A stretch of DNA of 32,124 bases. Source: Candidatus Poribacteria bacterium (GTDB lineage: Bacteria; Poribacteria; WGA-4E; WGA-3G). How positions within the stretch are numbered: position 1 is the stretch's first letter; each line of letters begins with the position of its first letter. The translations under genes were made by a program, and so were the position numbers. Of this stretch, positions 24,434-32,124 are shown one piece after another. Below the pieces are notes generated by a model. It made no database searches. It saw only the letters and a list, made by a program, of their open reading frames with translations, and was not told the origin of the DNA. The DNA is taken from contig JAJEBZ010000255.1 of NCBI GenBank assembly GCA_022822275.1, positions 1-32,124 on the forward strand, read 5' to 3'.

Positions 24434-25909
24434 CTATAGATCAGCAAACTCTTTCGGAATAATCCGCTGTTGATATGCATAGTTTTCTTCTGGTGGCACT
24501 GTCGCTTCAGCAACAGGCAATGTCACAAGTTTACCTTCTCGGATAGCAGCCTCAAATTCAGGTCTGAACTTTCGCAAATAACTGACTGCTGGCCACGAAA
24601 CAGCAATACCAAACACACAGATAGTGTTCCATGTCATCGTATCTACATTCGCGATGTTGTTCGCAACGTTTTCCAGCAAGTCAAGGTCTTCGTATACTTC
24701 CTCCGTTTCACCAGTATCGCCCCACCTTCCGCTTTCGGTGATGCCGAATTTCGGTCGTGTAATAGTGGTTTGTCTACCCTCTCCATCGGCAATACGTTGA
24801 ACAATATCACGTACCCACGGTGTGCCCCATCGGCACGGTGTGCACTGTCCACACGATTCATGCGCGTAGAACTTCATGATATTGAGCAAACAATCAACGA
24901 TATTGCGGGTCTCATTCATCACAATGATACCCCCCGAACCTAACATGGATTTGGCAAGCGTGAGTGATGTAAAATCAAGCCTTGTGTCTAATTCGTAATG
25001 TGTCAAGATTGGTGCGGAACTACCGCCAGGGATTACCGCTTTAACCTCCTCACCACGCAAACCGCCTGCGACCTCTATCAGCTCGGAACATGTCAAACCG
25101 AGATCTAACTCGTATACCCCCGGTTCGTTGACATCCCCACTGATACAGTAAAGTTTTGTGCCAGTGTTGGGATCGGGTGTTGGTGGATCGTTTCGCATAT
25201 CTGCATAGGTCGGTCCCATCTTGGTATACCAATCAACACCATTCCCAACGATGAAAGGTAAATTGCACAAGGTTTCCACATTTTGCACAACGGTGGGTTT
25301 CATGAACACACCTTCAACAGCGGGAAAAGGCGGTTTGTTGCGAGGTTGTCCACGTTTTCCTTCAAGCGATTCAATCAATCCTGTCTCTTCACCGCAGATA
25401 TATGCACCAGCACCAGGATGTGTATAGATGTTAATGTTTAGTCCTGTGTCCCGGACATTTTCACCAAGGTACCCCTGCTCGTAAGCTTCTTTGATAGCAG
25501 CATCTAACATCTTTTTGCCAAGCGTGAATTCACCGCGAATGTAGACATAAGTGGTTTCAATTCCCATCGCGTAGCAACAGATGAGAATGCCTTCAATCAA
25601 CAGATGTGGATTCTTTTCCAAGACATAGCGGTTACTGAACGTGCCAGGCTCGCTCTCGTCAGCGTTGCAGCACAGGTAACGCGGTTCTATATCCCTTGGG
25701 ACAAAACTCCATTTTAACCCAGTAGAAAAACCAGCACCACCTCTACCTTTCAGTCCAGAATCCATCACCATTTTAGCGATGTCTTCAGGTTGGTATTCGG
25801 CAATCGTCTTTTCAAAACGGGTGTAACCCTCATGTTGTCGAAAGACATCAAAAGTATTTATATTTGGTACATCCAGATGCTCGTAGAGAATCCGTCTTTC
25901 TTGAACCAT
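24434..25909 (-). CDS. nuoF: NADH-quinone oxidoreductase subunit F
   Basis: NuoF binds NADH and FMN and holds cluster N3. The 491-residue product has the FMN/NADH motifs GLKGRGGAGFSTGLKW (about 53-67) and GAGAYICGEETGLIESLEGK (about 166-185), and the N3 ligands in ESCGQCTPC (Cys353, Cys356, Cys359) with Cys431 later in NTICVFG. Compared with E. coli there are some 30 extra residues between the CxxCxxC motif and the last Cys (about 378-408, acidic and Gly rich). AGGAA precedes the ATG. An 89-bp gap containing a small palindromic repeat separates it from nuoE. Confidence 0.97.
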   Translation of the reverse strand: MVQERRILYEHLDVPNINTFDVFRQHEGYTRFEKTIAEYQPEDIAKMVMDSGLKGRGGAGFSTGLKWSFVPRDIEPRYLCCNADESEPGTFSNRYVLEKNPHLLIEGILICCYAMGIETTYVYIRGEFTLGKKMLDAAIKEAYEQGYLGENVRDTGLNINIYTHPGAGAYICGEETGLIESLEGKRGQPRNKPPFPAVEGVFMKPTVVQNVETLCNLPFIVGNGVDWYTKMGPTYADMRNDPPTPDPNTGTKLYCISGDVNEPGVYELDLGLTCSELIEVAGGLRGEEVKAVIPGGSSAPILTHYELDTRLDFTSLTLAKSMLGSGGIIVMNETRNIVDCLLNIMKFYAHESCGQCTPCRWGTPWVRDIVQRIADGEGRQTTITRPKFGITESGRWGDTGETEEVYEDLDLLENVANNIANVDTMTWNTICVFGIAVSWPAVSYLRKFRPEFEAAIREGKLVTLPVAEATVPPEENYAYQQRIIPKEFADL

Positions 25910-25943
25910 ATTTTTCCTCTACATATTGTCTCTTATAGTTTTT

Positions 25944-25974
25944 GTAGGTTGGGTAGAACGAAGTGAAACCCAAC
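25944..25974. repeat. GTAGGTTGGGT...ACCCAAC palindromic repeat
   Basis: GTTGGGT (25948-25954) and ACCCAAC (25968-25974) are perfect inverted arms around a 13-nt loop, preceded by GTAG. This REP-like form is common between genes in several phyla. Here it lies in the nuoE-nuoF gap inside the operon. A degenerate relative is at 5661-5682. Confidence 0.6.
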
Positions 25975-25998
25975 AAATTTTGACTTATAAAATATGCT

Positions 25999-26523
25999 TT
26001 AATTTGGAAGTTGTTCTAATAATTCGTCAACCTTTTCTGGTGTCAAATTCTTATATAAATCGTCATTTACCATAATAACGGGTGCGACATCACACGATGC
26101 AAGGCACTCAACTTTCATCAAGGTAAACTTACCATCATCTGTTGTTCCTTTTGCAAGATTCGTTTCCGAAGCCACGTCAGTACCGAGTTTCGCTTTGAGA
26201 TGTTCTAAAACCACCTTACAATCGCGCAAGGCACAAGGTAACGTATGACAGATGCGGATAACATATTTCCCCACCGGCTCCTCAAAGAACATTGGATAGA
26301 AGGTTACCACGTCTTTCACCTTCATCACGGAAAGCTCCAACAGTTCCGCGACATACTTCATGACAGCGGGCGTAATATAACCTTCTTGCCGTTGCGCAAG
26401 GTGGAGTGTTGGCAGCATCGCTGCCTCTTTAACAGGGTACCGACCAATCAGTTCGTCGAATTCTCGTTTGTTTTCTTCGTTAAACTGAAATGGTGTTTCT
26501 ATTTGGACAATTTCATCTGACAT
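25999..26523 (-). CDS. nuoE: NADH-quinone oxidoreductase subunit E
   Basis: NuoE is the thioredoxin-fold 2Fe-2S (N1a) subunit that docks on NuoF. From the ATG at 26523 the product has 174 residues. Cluster ligands are CHTLPC (Cys92, Cys97) and CLASC (Cys130, Cys134), the standard CX4C...CX3C pattern. The in-frame TTG one codon upstream is a weaker start; AAAAGGAAAA sits about 8 bases before the ATG. In most clusters nuoD directly precedes it; here five small genes intervene. Confidence 0.97.
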   Translation of the reverse strand: MSDEIVQIETPFQFNEENKREFDELIGRYPVKEAAMLPTLHLAQRQEGYITPAVMKYVAELLELSVMKVKDVVTFYPMFFEEPVGKYVIRICHTLPCALRDCKVVLEHLKAKLGTDVASETNLAKGTTDDGKFTLMKVECLASCDVAPVIMVNDDLYKNLTPEKVDELLEQLPN

Positions 26524-26585
26524 CAATGTTTTCCTTTTCTTGGCTATCAGCAGTCTTTAAGAGATTTGAATCTATAACGTAAGTC

Positions 26586-26780
26586 CTATTTTTTAAACCC
26601 AAATCGCCAGATTAAATAAACAATAACGGCTATCAGAAGTATAGTGTTTAGGATCAGAAATTGTAAAATAATGGAGAACAGTAACGTGTCAGTTCCAAGA
26701 CATCCGCTAAAAGTCAAACATACACAAATTATACCCAATAAATTGGGTGTTATCTTGCCTAAACGTTTTTTATTTTTCAT
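26586..26780 (-). CDS. Small hypothetical membrane protein
   Basis: The predicted product has 64 residues from the ATG at 26780 (a TTG at 26789 would give 67). It has two hydrophobic stretches: LLGIICVCLTFSGCLG (about 14-29; FSGC resembles a weak lipobox) and FLILNTILLIAVIVYLIW (about 43-60), with a basic N-terminus. No family recognised and only a weak ribosome-binding site. It may be a lipoprotein-like or two-helix membrane peptide, or a chance ORF. Confidence 0.4.
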   Translation of the reverse strand: MKNKKRLGKITPNLLGIICVCLTFSGCLGTDTLLFSIILQFLILNTILLIAVIVYLIWRFGFKK

Positions 26781-26841
26781 ATAAAACAACTTATACTTAT
26801 ATAGTAAGTGTGCAAATTATTTACACATTTAAACTTAACTC

Positions 26842-27063
26842 TTATCTTGCCGCTATGAATGCGTCCTGTACTTTGTGAGGTAGTTCAACAAAAATGAAAT
26901 AAGATTCGGGATACAAGTAATCTTCCTGAGATTCATCAATGACCCGTAAATATCCTTCACTGGCTGCGTCTTCGTCAGGCAGAATTTGATAGAATTTTCG
27001 CTTCTCTATATCTTCACAACCTTCGTTTTCAATGCAAAGAGCAAATTGAGTTTTTATATTCAT
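26842..27063 (-). CDS. Small hypothetical protein paired with HicB-like gene
   Basis: The product has 73 residues from the ATG at 27063, which lies 2 bases after the HicB-like stop, so the two are probably co-translated. The sequence pattern (MNIKTQFALCIENEGCEDIE, then YQILPD, RVIDESQEDYLYPESYF and an ending VQDAFIAAR) looks like a conserved family of short proteins that I remember from cyanobacteria and Poribacteria without a known role. It has no similarity to HicA toxins that I can see. The earlier in-frame TTG (27084) overlaps the upstream gene and is less likely. Confidence 0.65.
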   Translation of the reverse strand: MNIKTQFALCIENEGCEDIEKRKFYQILPDEDAASEGYLRVIDESQEDYLYPESYFIFVELPHKVQDAFIAAR

Positions 27064-27065
27064 AC

Positions 27066-27242
27066 CTATGGTTTCAAAGGGCAATTGTCAACATCCACAG
27101 ATAAACACCCTTCAATTGCTTCATAGATGTTTTCAAGCAATTCTTCAAAAGTGTCACCTTGTGTAGCACAACCGGCGATTGATGGCACTTCCGCCCAATA
27201 TCCGCCTTCTTCAGCTTCGTGAATAACAACTTTTAGTTTCAT
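27066..27242 (-). CDS. HicB-like (UPF0150) short protein
   Basis: The 58-residue product from the ATG at 27242 has the HicB-type partial RNase H-like fold: [37 protein letters not shown], then YEAIEGCL. HicB proteins are usually antitoxins for HicA, but short forms without a DNA-binding C-terminus, like this one, occur with or without a partner. GGAG lies about 11 bases before the ATG. No HicA-like gene is adjacent, so this is an orphan or works with the 73-residue gene that follows. Confidence 0.75.
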   Translation of the reverse strand: MKLKVVIHEAEEGGYWAEVPSIAGCATQGDTFEELLENIYEAIEGCLSVDVDNCPLKP

Positions 27243-27296
27243 GGTATTTATTAACTCCACTCATTCAAAGTTATTTTATCTGTCGTTGACAGTGTA

Positions 27297-28055
27297 TTAG
27301 TTACTTGCTTTCAAACGTGTCAGTTCTTCACGGAGTAGTGCGACCTCTGCTTCTGCGTTTTTTGCACGTGTTTCTGCGTTTTCCCGTGCAATGGACTCCT
27401 GTTCTGCACGTGCAGTTTCTTGTTCAGCGCGTGCTTCTGCAATTTCAGTACGTTCAGCGCGTGTCTGAACCCATTCGTTCGCTATAGGATCATAAATCGC
27501 GATCTCTCCATCCCGAAGACGGAAATCCAAACCCAAAACAGAAGAACGAATCCCACCGTCATCATTTGGCGGAATCGCCACATAGTCACCATCCACTAAG
27601 GTAAATCCCATTAGCGGAGAGGGTAAATACAAACCCTCTGCATCATATAAGAAATATTCTTCTATCTTCAGTGAAGCATAAATATCCATCTTCTCATTTA
27701 AGTCTTTTTTATAAGTACTTTCACTGGAAAATTCCATCACGAAATCGGGTGCTTTTCCTTCCTCCCATGTTTTATACGTCCGCCGTAACTTCGGGTTTAT
27801 GTCAAAACAGACGAGGACATCTGGAGAAATAGACTTTCGAGGATCTCCTTCTCTATAATATATTAGTATGTCTCCAGAGATATAAACATCTGAGTTTTGT
27901 GCGAAATGTGCCTCAAGAGCTTGCAGCGTCCATATTAGTAATTTTAAATGATAATCGCTTGCTGCCATAGGTTCTCCATCTTCTGCGGGGTAGTGAATCG
28001 CGCCATCTGTAGGGACATAAGAGATAGTAGTATCTTTTGTATAGGGACGTGCCAT
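27297..28055 (-). CDS. Uma2 family (DUF820) putative endonuclease
   Basis: The 252-residue product is a PD-(D/E)xK-fold protein of the Uma2/DUF820 family: SPDVLVCFD (Asp79), APDFVMEFSSEST (Asp104, Glu108), then YKKDLNEKMDIYASLKIEEY. From about residue 205 it has a coiled-coil tail of Arg/Ala/Glu/Gln repeats (units like ARAEQE). The start at 28055 is set by AAAGGAGAAA upstream; a longer frame exists but lacks a site. The family is abundant in cyanobacteria and Poribacteria, often linked to mobile DNA, with no confirmed substrate. It lies in the gene block between nuoD and nuoE. Confidence 0.88.
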   Translation of the reverse strand: MARPYTKDTTISYVPTDGAIHYPAEDGEPMAASDYHLKLLIWTLQALEAHFAQNSDVYISGDILIYYREGDPRKSISPDVLVCFDINPKLRRTYKTWEEGKAPDFVMEFSSESTYKKDLNEKMDIYASLKIEEYFLYDAEGLYLPSPLMGFTLVDGDYVAIPPNDDGGIRSSVLGLDFRLRDGEIAIYDPIANEWVQTRAERTEIAEARAEQETARAEQESIARENAETRAKNAEAEVALLREELTRLKASN

Positions 28056-28257
28056 AATGTTTCTCCTTTGTTGTCCGATGCAAGAAAACGGAGACAACCA
28101 ATTTCATGTAATTTCAGTATCACTTTAGATCACGAAAATCAAGAGTAGTGCTATCAAAACCATAGCAAAGGTTCTAAAAAGTAATTGCATCAGTAAGTTC
28201 TCCCTTACGATAAAAATTATAATGCTTCGCTATTGTCTCTTAACCTCCAATTCTGAG

Positions 28258-28614
28258 TTAGTATTTTCCCCCAAACTGAATTCGGTTTTTCTCAGGGTCA
28301 TGGATATCAAATATCCCATAACCATCTTCATTTTTCAAAGGTCTCAAACGTAACCCTTTTGCCTTTAAATGTTGGTGCATTGCACTCACACTTTCAACAT
28401 GAAGCATTAACTTTTGTCTACCCTCATTTGGTTTACTTGCACTATGAAGACACAGTTTACACTCACCTGTATCAAACCGATAAAAGCGATGTTCTGGAAA
28501 TGGTTGATCTTCATCCGGTGTTAATCCGATTACATCTCTATAAAACGCAATGACAGTTTTCATATCTTTTACAAAAAGCATAACGCCGCCAAGACTAACT
28601 TTCATTTCTGCCAT
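28258..28614 (-). CDS. VOC-fold (glyoxalase/bleomycin-resistance type) protein
   Basis: The 118-residue single-chain VOC protein has the paired beta-alpha-beta-beta-beta modules starting VMLFVKDMKTVIAFYRDVIG and ending GIFDIHDPEKNRIQFG, the typical metal/substrate barrel ending. Substrate unknown; the family includes glyoxalases, dioxygenases and resistance proteins. AGAGG lies before the ATG at 28614. It is 61 bases after nuoD and may read through from it. Confidence 0.85.
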   Translation of the reverse strand: MAEMKVSLGGVMLFVKDMKTVIAFYRDVIGLTPDEDQPFPEHRFYRFDTGECKLCLHSASKPNEGRQKLMLHVESVSAMHQHLKAKGLRLRPLKNEDGYGIFDIHDPEKNRIQFGGKY

Positions 28615-28675
28615 ATCTATACCTCTATCCTATCTTGAAGATGCGATCCAATTTCCTTTCTATGTCCGGGTATTA

Positions 28676-29872
28676 CTACCTATCCAACTCCCCCGCAATC
28701 ACGTTCAAACTCCCTAACACAGCCACCGTATCCGATACCATACCGCCCTCCAGCATGTGCGGCAGTGCTTGAAAGTGAAAAAAACTTGGTGGACGAATTC
28801 TAATGCGATAGGCAGTTCCACTCCCATCACTCACAATGTAAAATCCCAATTCTCCATTTGGTGATTCCGTAGCACAATAATGATCACCTAATGGCGGTTG
28901 TACACCGTGCCCATCCATTACAATCTTAAAATGATGAATTAACCCCTCAATATGTCCATACGCATCCGATTTGTCTGGCATCATGATTTTATTATCTTCT
29001 ACGCAATACGGACCTTCTGGCAGGTTATCTAACGCCTGTTGGACGATACCACAACTCTGGATCATCTCCTCCATTCGCACCAAATATCGGTCATAAACAT
29101 CACCGTTAGTACCAACTGGTACATCAAATTTCATTTCATTGTAAGAGGAATACGGCTCAGCCTTGCGGATATCGTGTGAGACACCGGTTGCACGCAAACA
29201 GGGACCAGTCAACCCATAATTAATTGCATCTTCGGGAGAAATTGCCCCAACGCCTTTTGTCCTATCCATCCAAATCCGGTTGCGGGTTAGCAATGTATGT
29301 GTTTCCTTCAGTGCCTTGGGTAAATTGGTTATGAAATCCCGAGCATCAGTTTCAAACCCGTCATAGAGGTCGCGGAATACACCTCCGACACGCGTGTAAC
29401 TTGTTGTCAACCGCGCGCCAGTTGTCTTTTCAAATATGCTATAGAGTTTTTCGCGTTCACGGAAACTATACAGAAACACAGAAAACGCACCTAAATCCAA
29501 CGCTGCAGTGCCAAGCCACAACAGGTGGTCTGCCAAACGAGAAAGTTCTGCCATCAAAATACGGATATATTGACACCGTTTCGGCACTTCAATACCAAGT
29601 AATTGTTCCACCGCAAGCACATATCCGAAATTGTTAGACAACGGTGACAGATAATTCATCCGATCTGTTACGACTATATACTGGTTATAATCCAGATGCT
29701 CACCCAGTTTTTCAAAACCGGTATGTAAGTAGCCGGCATGGGGGATCGCCTTCAAAACGGTTTCACCGTCAAGTTCTAAGACGATCCGAAGTGTACCGTG
29801 CGTTGCAGGGTGTTGCGGTCCGAAGTTGAGAACCATCTTTTCGCCTGTAGTGCGTTCCATCCCAGCTTGCAT
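28676..29872 (-). CDS. nuoD: NADH-quinone oxidoreductase subunit D
   Basis: NuoD forms the quinone-binding side of the hydrophilic arm (49-kDa subunit). The 398-residue product has the classical NFGPQHPATHGTLRIVLELD at the N-terminus, GYLHTGFEKLGEH, DRMNYLSPLSNNFGYVLAVE, and the C-terminal stretch ending SLNVIAGELDR as in the family. AAGGAG (29879-29884) lies 6 bases before the ATG. It is not fused to nuoC. Neither nuoC nor nuoA/B is upstream: the next gene is an unrelated restriction-like gene, so nuoD is the first complex I gene here. Confidence 0.98.
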   Translation of the reverse strand: MQAGMERTTGEKMVLNFGPQHPATHGTLRIVLELDGETVLKAIPHAGYLHTGFEKLGEHLDYNQYIVVTDRMNYLSPLSNNFGYVLAVEQLLGIEVPKRCQYIRILMAELSRLADHLLWLGTAALDLGAFSVFLYSFREREKLYSIFEKTTGARLTTSYTRVGGVFRDLYDGFETDARDFITNLPKALKETHTLLTRNRIWMDRTKGVGAISPEDAINYGLTGPCLRATGVSHDIRKAEPYSSYNEMKFDVPVGTNGDVYDRYLVRMEEMIQSCGIVQQALDNLPEGPYCVEDNKIMMPDKSDAYGHIEGLIHHFKIVMDGHGVQPPLGDHYCATESPNGELGFYIVSDGSGTAYRIRIRPPSFFHFQALPHMLEGGMVSDTVAVLGSLNVIAGELDR

Positions 29873-30118
29873 ATAAAACTCCTTTTATAAAAATGATTTA
29901 CTTTTTTTATTTTTTATATTGTAGCACAAACTAAATGAAGTTTAAGAAAATACTTTAGTAATACTATGTTTCACTAATGACTTGTCTATTTTAAATTAAG
30001 GGTGGTTTCATTGGTTCACATTGAGGTTTGCCCTTCCTACAGCGGATAGTCCACAATTTTAGAGTAGACGTTCCACTATCGATTAGGTTGTATAAACCTT
30101 GAAAAAAATTTAGTCATC
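29873..30118 (-). promoter_or_regulatory. nuoD upstream region with candidate promoter and repeat fragment
   Basis: This 246-bp gap has no ORF. On the minus strand, TACAAT (plus positions 29918-29923) preceded at 16 bases by TTAAAC (29940-29945) is a possible -10/-35 pair, giving a start some 35-40 bases before the nuoD ATG. The TAC of the -10 belongs to a fragment of the GTAGCACAAACT repeat (29921-29932), so a repeat remnant contributes to the candidate promoter. The -35 is weak. Confidence 0.35.
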
Positions 30119-32124
30119 TCAATGTATACTCTTTTTGACTTTCACATTGATAGCAGCAGGACTTTTTCCTTCCTCAGCTTCTGCTATATTAAATTCTATC
30201 GGGTACCCTTCTCGTAACAAATTAATATCCTTTGATGGAACTTGAGATTTATGCAAATAAATATCAGCAGGATAGTCTCTGGATGTTAGGAAACCCGACC
30301 CTTTCTCTGAGTCATAAAACTTTATTTTGCCCTGATATAACTGTCCTGTTGTTATTGGTTGCACATTAGACGTTTCGAAATATGAATGTTTATCTTGTTG
30401 TATTATTCGTAGGGTAAATTTTACTTTCAGATTTGGGAGTAACTTTCTTGAAGTAATGCTTGGATTTAAAGAAGCTGATTGTACCTTAAGACTCTGCGGT
30501 AGTTCGGTTTCTTGAGGTAATTCATCAACAATATCGCTAAACTCTAAGTATCCGTATAAATCATCTGTCCCCCATTTTTTCACGATACCACTTAGTTCTT
30601 CTATTCTAAGCTCAATTATACTTGTTCTGAATATTATTACGTCACAATTTTTAATTGTCAGATAAATTGCATCATTGTCAAAGTATTTTATCATTCCGGG
30701 AAATTCACGTCCGAAACTTGTAATCACTTTAATTACGAAATTATTTTGTAGAGCAAATTCAAGAATAAAGTCATCGAACTGAAGTTGTGAAGTAGATTCT
30801 GTGTTAAGGGTAGAAACCCGGACAAAAGTATTATATAGAAGATTTTGCCAATCATTTGCTGAACAAATGAATAGAATATCTTGTTTTGTCAATTCATGCT
30901 CTTCATTATTGCTGTCAAAACCCCTAATTTGGCTTTGTCGGATGACTTTAATTCTTGACAAAACTTTAACAGTATCTTTCTCAAAACATGTTTCAAACCT
31001 AATAGGTTGATACACATCTGATTGAAGCATTGAAATCCATTTTGGAAATGCAGTTCCTGAAGTACTATTTGGAAATGCAGTTCCTGAGGTACTAATAGAG
31101 TCATTTTTATTAAATTTTCCAACAGTTTTAGTAAAGTGCTCTACAGGTTTCCATAATTTAAAAAAACATGAAAGTAAATCTTTTTTTCTGTCGTTTATTT
31201 GAATTTGTGTCCATTTTTTGTGATTACAGATTTCCTTGTTTAGCAATAGACGCGCGTTTTCAGGTTCTTCTAAGAACATTTTTTGTTCATCAAATGAATT
31301 AATCCCGGGTCTAGTCACACCACTTGTACATAAGGTAAAATTTCCAGGACTAGCCCAGGGATCTTTACCTAATTTTTTAGAATTGATCATCCATTCACGA
31401 AAAGAAAACGAAGAACGAAATTCTTCAAAGTCAAATCCCAACGGATCTTCTCCGATTTCTTGTCTCTTCAAATTTTCAATACGATAGTAGATATAACTTT
31501 CAGCAAAATACAACCTCTCTTTAAACCTTGGACCTGAATGATCTTCTCGGAGCTTACCACGTTTAAATTGTTCTGAAACTTCAAAGTTTGATTTCCATCT
31601 TCTTTTTCCTTTCCTTGAGAAAAATCCAATGAGATCGTCAACGGTAAATGAACGCCCACTGACTATCTCATTAAGGTAAATTGCAATCGTTTCATAAGCG
31701 TAACTGTAATCGGCAGGCTCCACCAATAAACGGCGAGCTATATAAGATTCCAAAATCTCAAATGCTGTGTAGATCTTTTCTTCGGATATTTCTAATTCGT
31801 TTTTTAAATGCAATATGAATGATTGCACACATGCGATATTTTCATTATGTTGAAATCCAGTTTCGGAATAGTTGTTATCTTCCTTTTCTAATATACTTAA
31901 ATCTTTATGAAATTGCATTCGAGAACCAATTTTAGAATCAGGATTATCCAGTTCTGCAAAAGTTTCTGCATAAATTTTCAATTGATCTATCTCATGTTTA
32001 GGAATTTGTTTGGCCTTCGGCAGTTTTGGAAGATGTTCTCTCTGATATAGATCAAATAATTTCGTATCGTTGTGGAAAACCTTAGAAGGACCAAGTTTTG
32101 CAATGAGAAAAACACCAAAGAAAT
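30119..32124 (-). CDS. GmrSD/DUF1524-like protein with Sm-like and cold-shock domains, 5' end beyond window
   Basis: The frame is open from the stop at 30119 to the window edge (no stop codon in the last 143 bases), so the in-frame TTG at 31981 is probably not the start and the N-terminus is missing. Residue numbers here count from that TTG. About 115-270 resemble the DUF1524 part of GmrSD type IV restriction proteins: SYIYYRIENL, GNFTLCTSG, then LLLNKEICNHKKWTQIQIND with a following RKKDLL. The usual histidine motif (like EHILPQ) is not seen. Residues 402-463 (FDDFILEFALQNNFVIKVIT, G.I..FD, then a final strand) look like an Hfq/Sm fold. Residues 548-620 are a cold-shock domain with KGSGFL and DIYLHKS. 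A DUF262 domain would be expected upstream, outside the window. Confidence 0.6.
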   Translation of the reverse strand, partial: FFGVFLIAKLGPSKVFHNDTKLFDLYQREHLPKLPKAKQIPKHEIDQLKIYAETFAELDNPDSKIGSRMQFHKDLSILEKEDNNYSETGFQHNENIACVQSFILHLKNELEISEEKIYTAFEILESYIARRLLVEPADYSYAYETIAIYLNEIVSGRSFTVDDLIGFFSRKGKRRWKSNFEVSEQFKRGKLREDHSGPRFKERLYFAESYIYYRIENLKRQEIGEDPLGFDFEEFRSSFSFREWMINSKKLGKDPWASPGNFTLCTSGVTRPGINSFDEQKMFLEEPENARLLLNKEICNHKKWTQIQINDRKKDLLSCFFKLWKPVEHFTKTVGKFNKNDSISTSGTAFPNSTSGTAFPKWISMLQSDVYQPIRFETCFEKDTVKVLSRIKVIRQSQIRGFDSNNEEHELTKQDILFICSANDWQNLLYNTFVRVSTLNTESTSQLQFDDFILEFALQNNFVIKVITSFGREFPGMIKYFDNDAIYLTIKNCDVIIFRTSIIELRIEELSGIVKKWGTDDLYGYLEFSDIVDELPQETELPQSLKVQSASLNPSITSRKLLPNLKVKFTLRIIQQDKHSYFETSNVQPITTGQLYQGKIKFYDSEKGSGFLTSRDYPADIYLHKSQVPSKDINLLREGYPIEFNIAEAEEGKSPAAINVKVKKSIH
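31041..31094. repeat. Two tandem 27-bp units inside the GmrSD-like gene
   Basis: 31041-31067 and 31068-31094 are identical at 26 of 27 bases. In frame, they encode STSGTAFPN followed by STSGTAFPK. This is a recent in-frame duplication in a low-constraint linker between the DUF1524-like and Sm-like regions. Confidence 0.85.

Overview
The window looks like a chromosomal segment from an uncultured, moderately AT-rich bacterium. The best guess is Candidatus Poribacteria or a close relative. That guess rests on recollection rather than a search: short palindromic GTAGCACAAACT-type repeats between genes, a Uma2 (DUF820) protein with a charged Arg/Glu/Ala tail, small HicB-like genes and a DUF5069 gene. 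No rRNA, tRNA or CRISPR array is visible.

Layout. (1) 1-5645, plus strand: an F1Fo ATP synthase cluster atpB-E-F-H-A-G. It ends after atpG, so atpD (beta) and atpC (epsilon) are not here. Repeat elements sit before atpB, between atpF and atpH, and between atpH and atpA; the last is a 159-bp MITE-like element nested inside a second inverted repeat. (2) 5933-9042, minus strand: an ECF sigma factor, a zinc-binding membrane anti-sigma factor, a secreted DUF4252-like protein and a secreted DUF4252/CBM9 fusion. (3) 9219-10436, minus strand: an exported WD40 protein followed by a clear terminator. (4) 10595-29872, minus strand: a complex I cluster in transcription order nuoD-E-F-G-H-J-K-L-M-(Na+/H+ antiporter)-N. 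nuoA, nuoB, nuoC and nuoI are absent. The cluster is interrupted twice: between nuoD and nuoE by VOC, Uma2, HicB-like and two small genes, and between nuoL and nuoM by an ABC/OLD-like ATPase, a possible PD-(D/E)xK-like protein, an N6-adenine DNA methyltransferase and a DUF5069 gene. (5) 30119 to the right edge, minus strand: a gene open to the window end that looks like the C-terminal part of a GmrSD/DUF1524-type protein, followed by an Hfq/Sm-like segment and a C-terminal cold-shock domain.

How it fits together. Complex I builds an ion gradient and ATP synthase spends it. The c subunit carries the Gln/Glu-Ser/Tyr pattern of Na+-binding rings, and a predicted Na+/H+ antiporter lies between nuoM and nuoN, so the locus may connect H+ and Na+ circuits. 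The most novel-looking parts are the ATPase/small protein/methyltransferase cassette inside the nuo cluster and the GmrSD-like protein with two RNA-binding-type domains. Neither matches a named defence system that I can identify from sequence alone.
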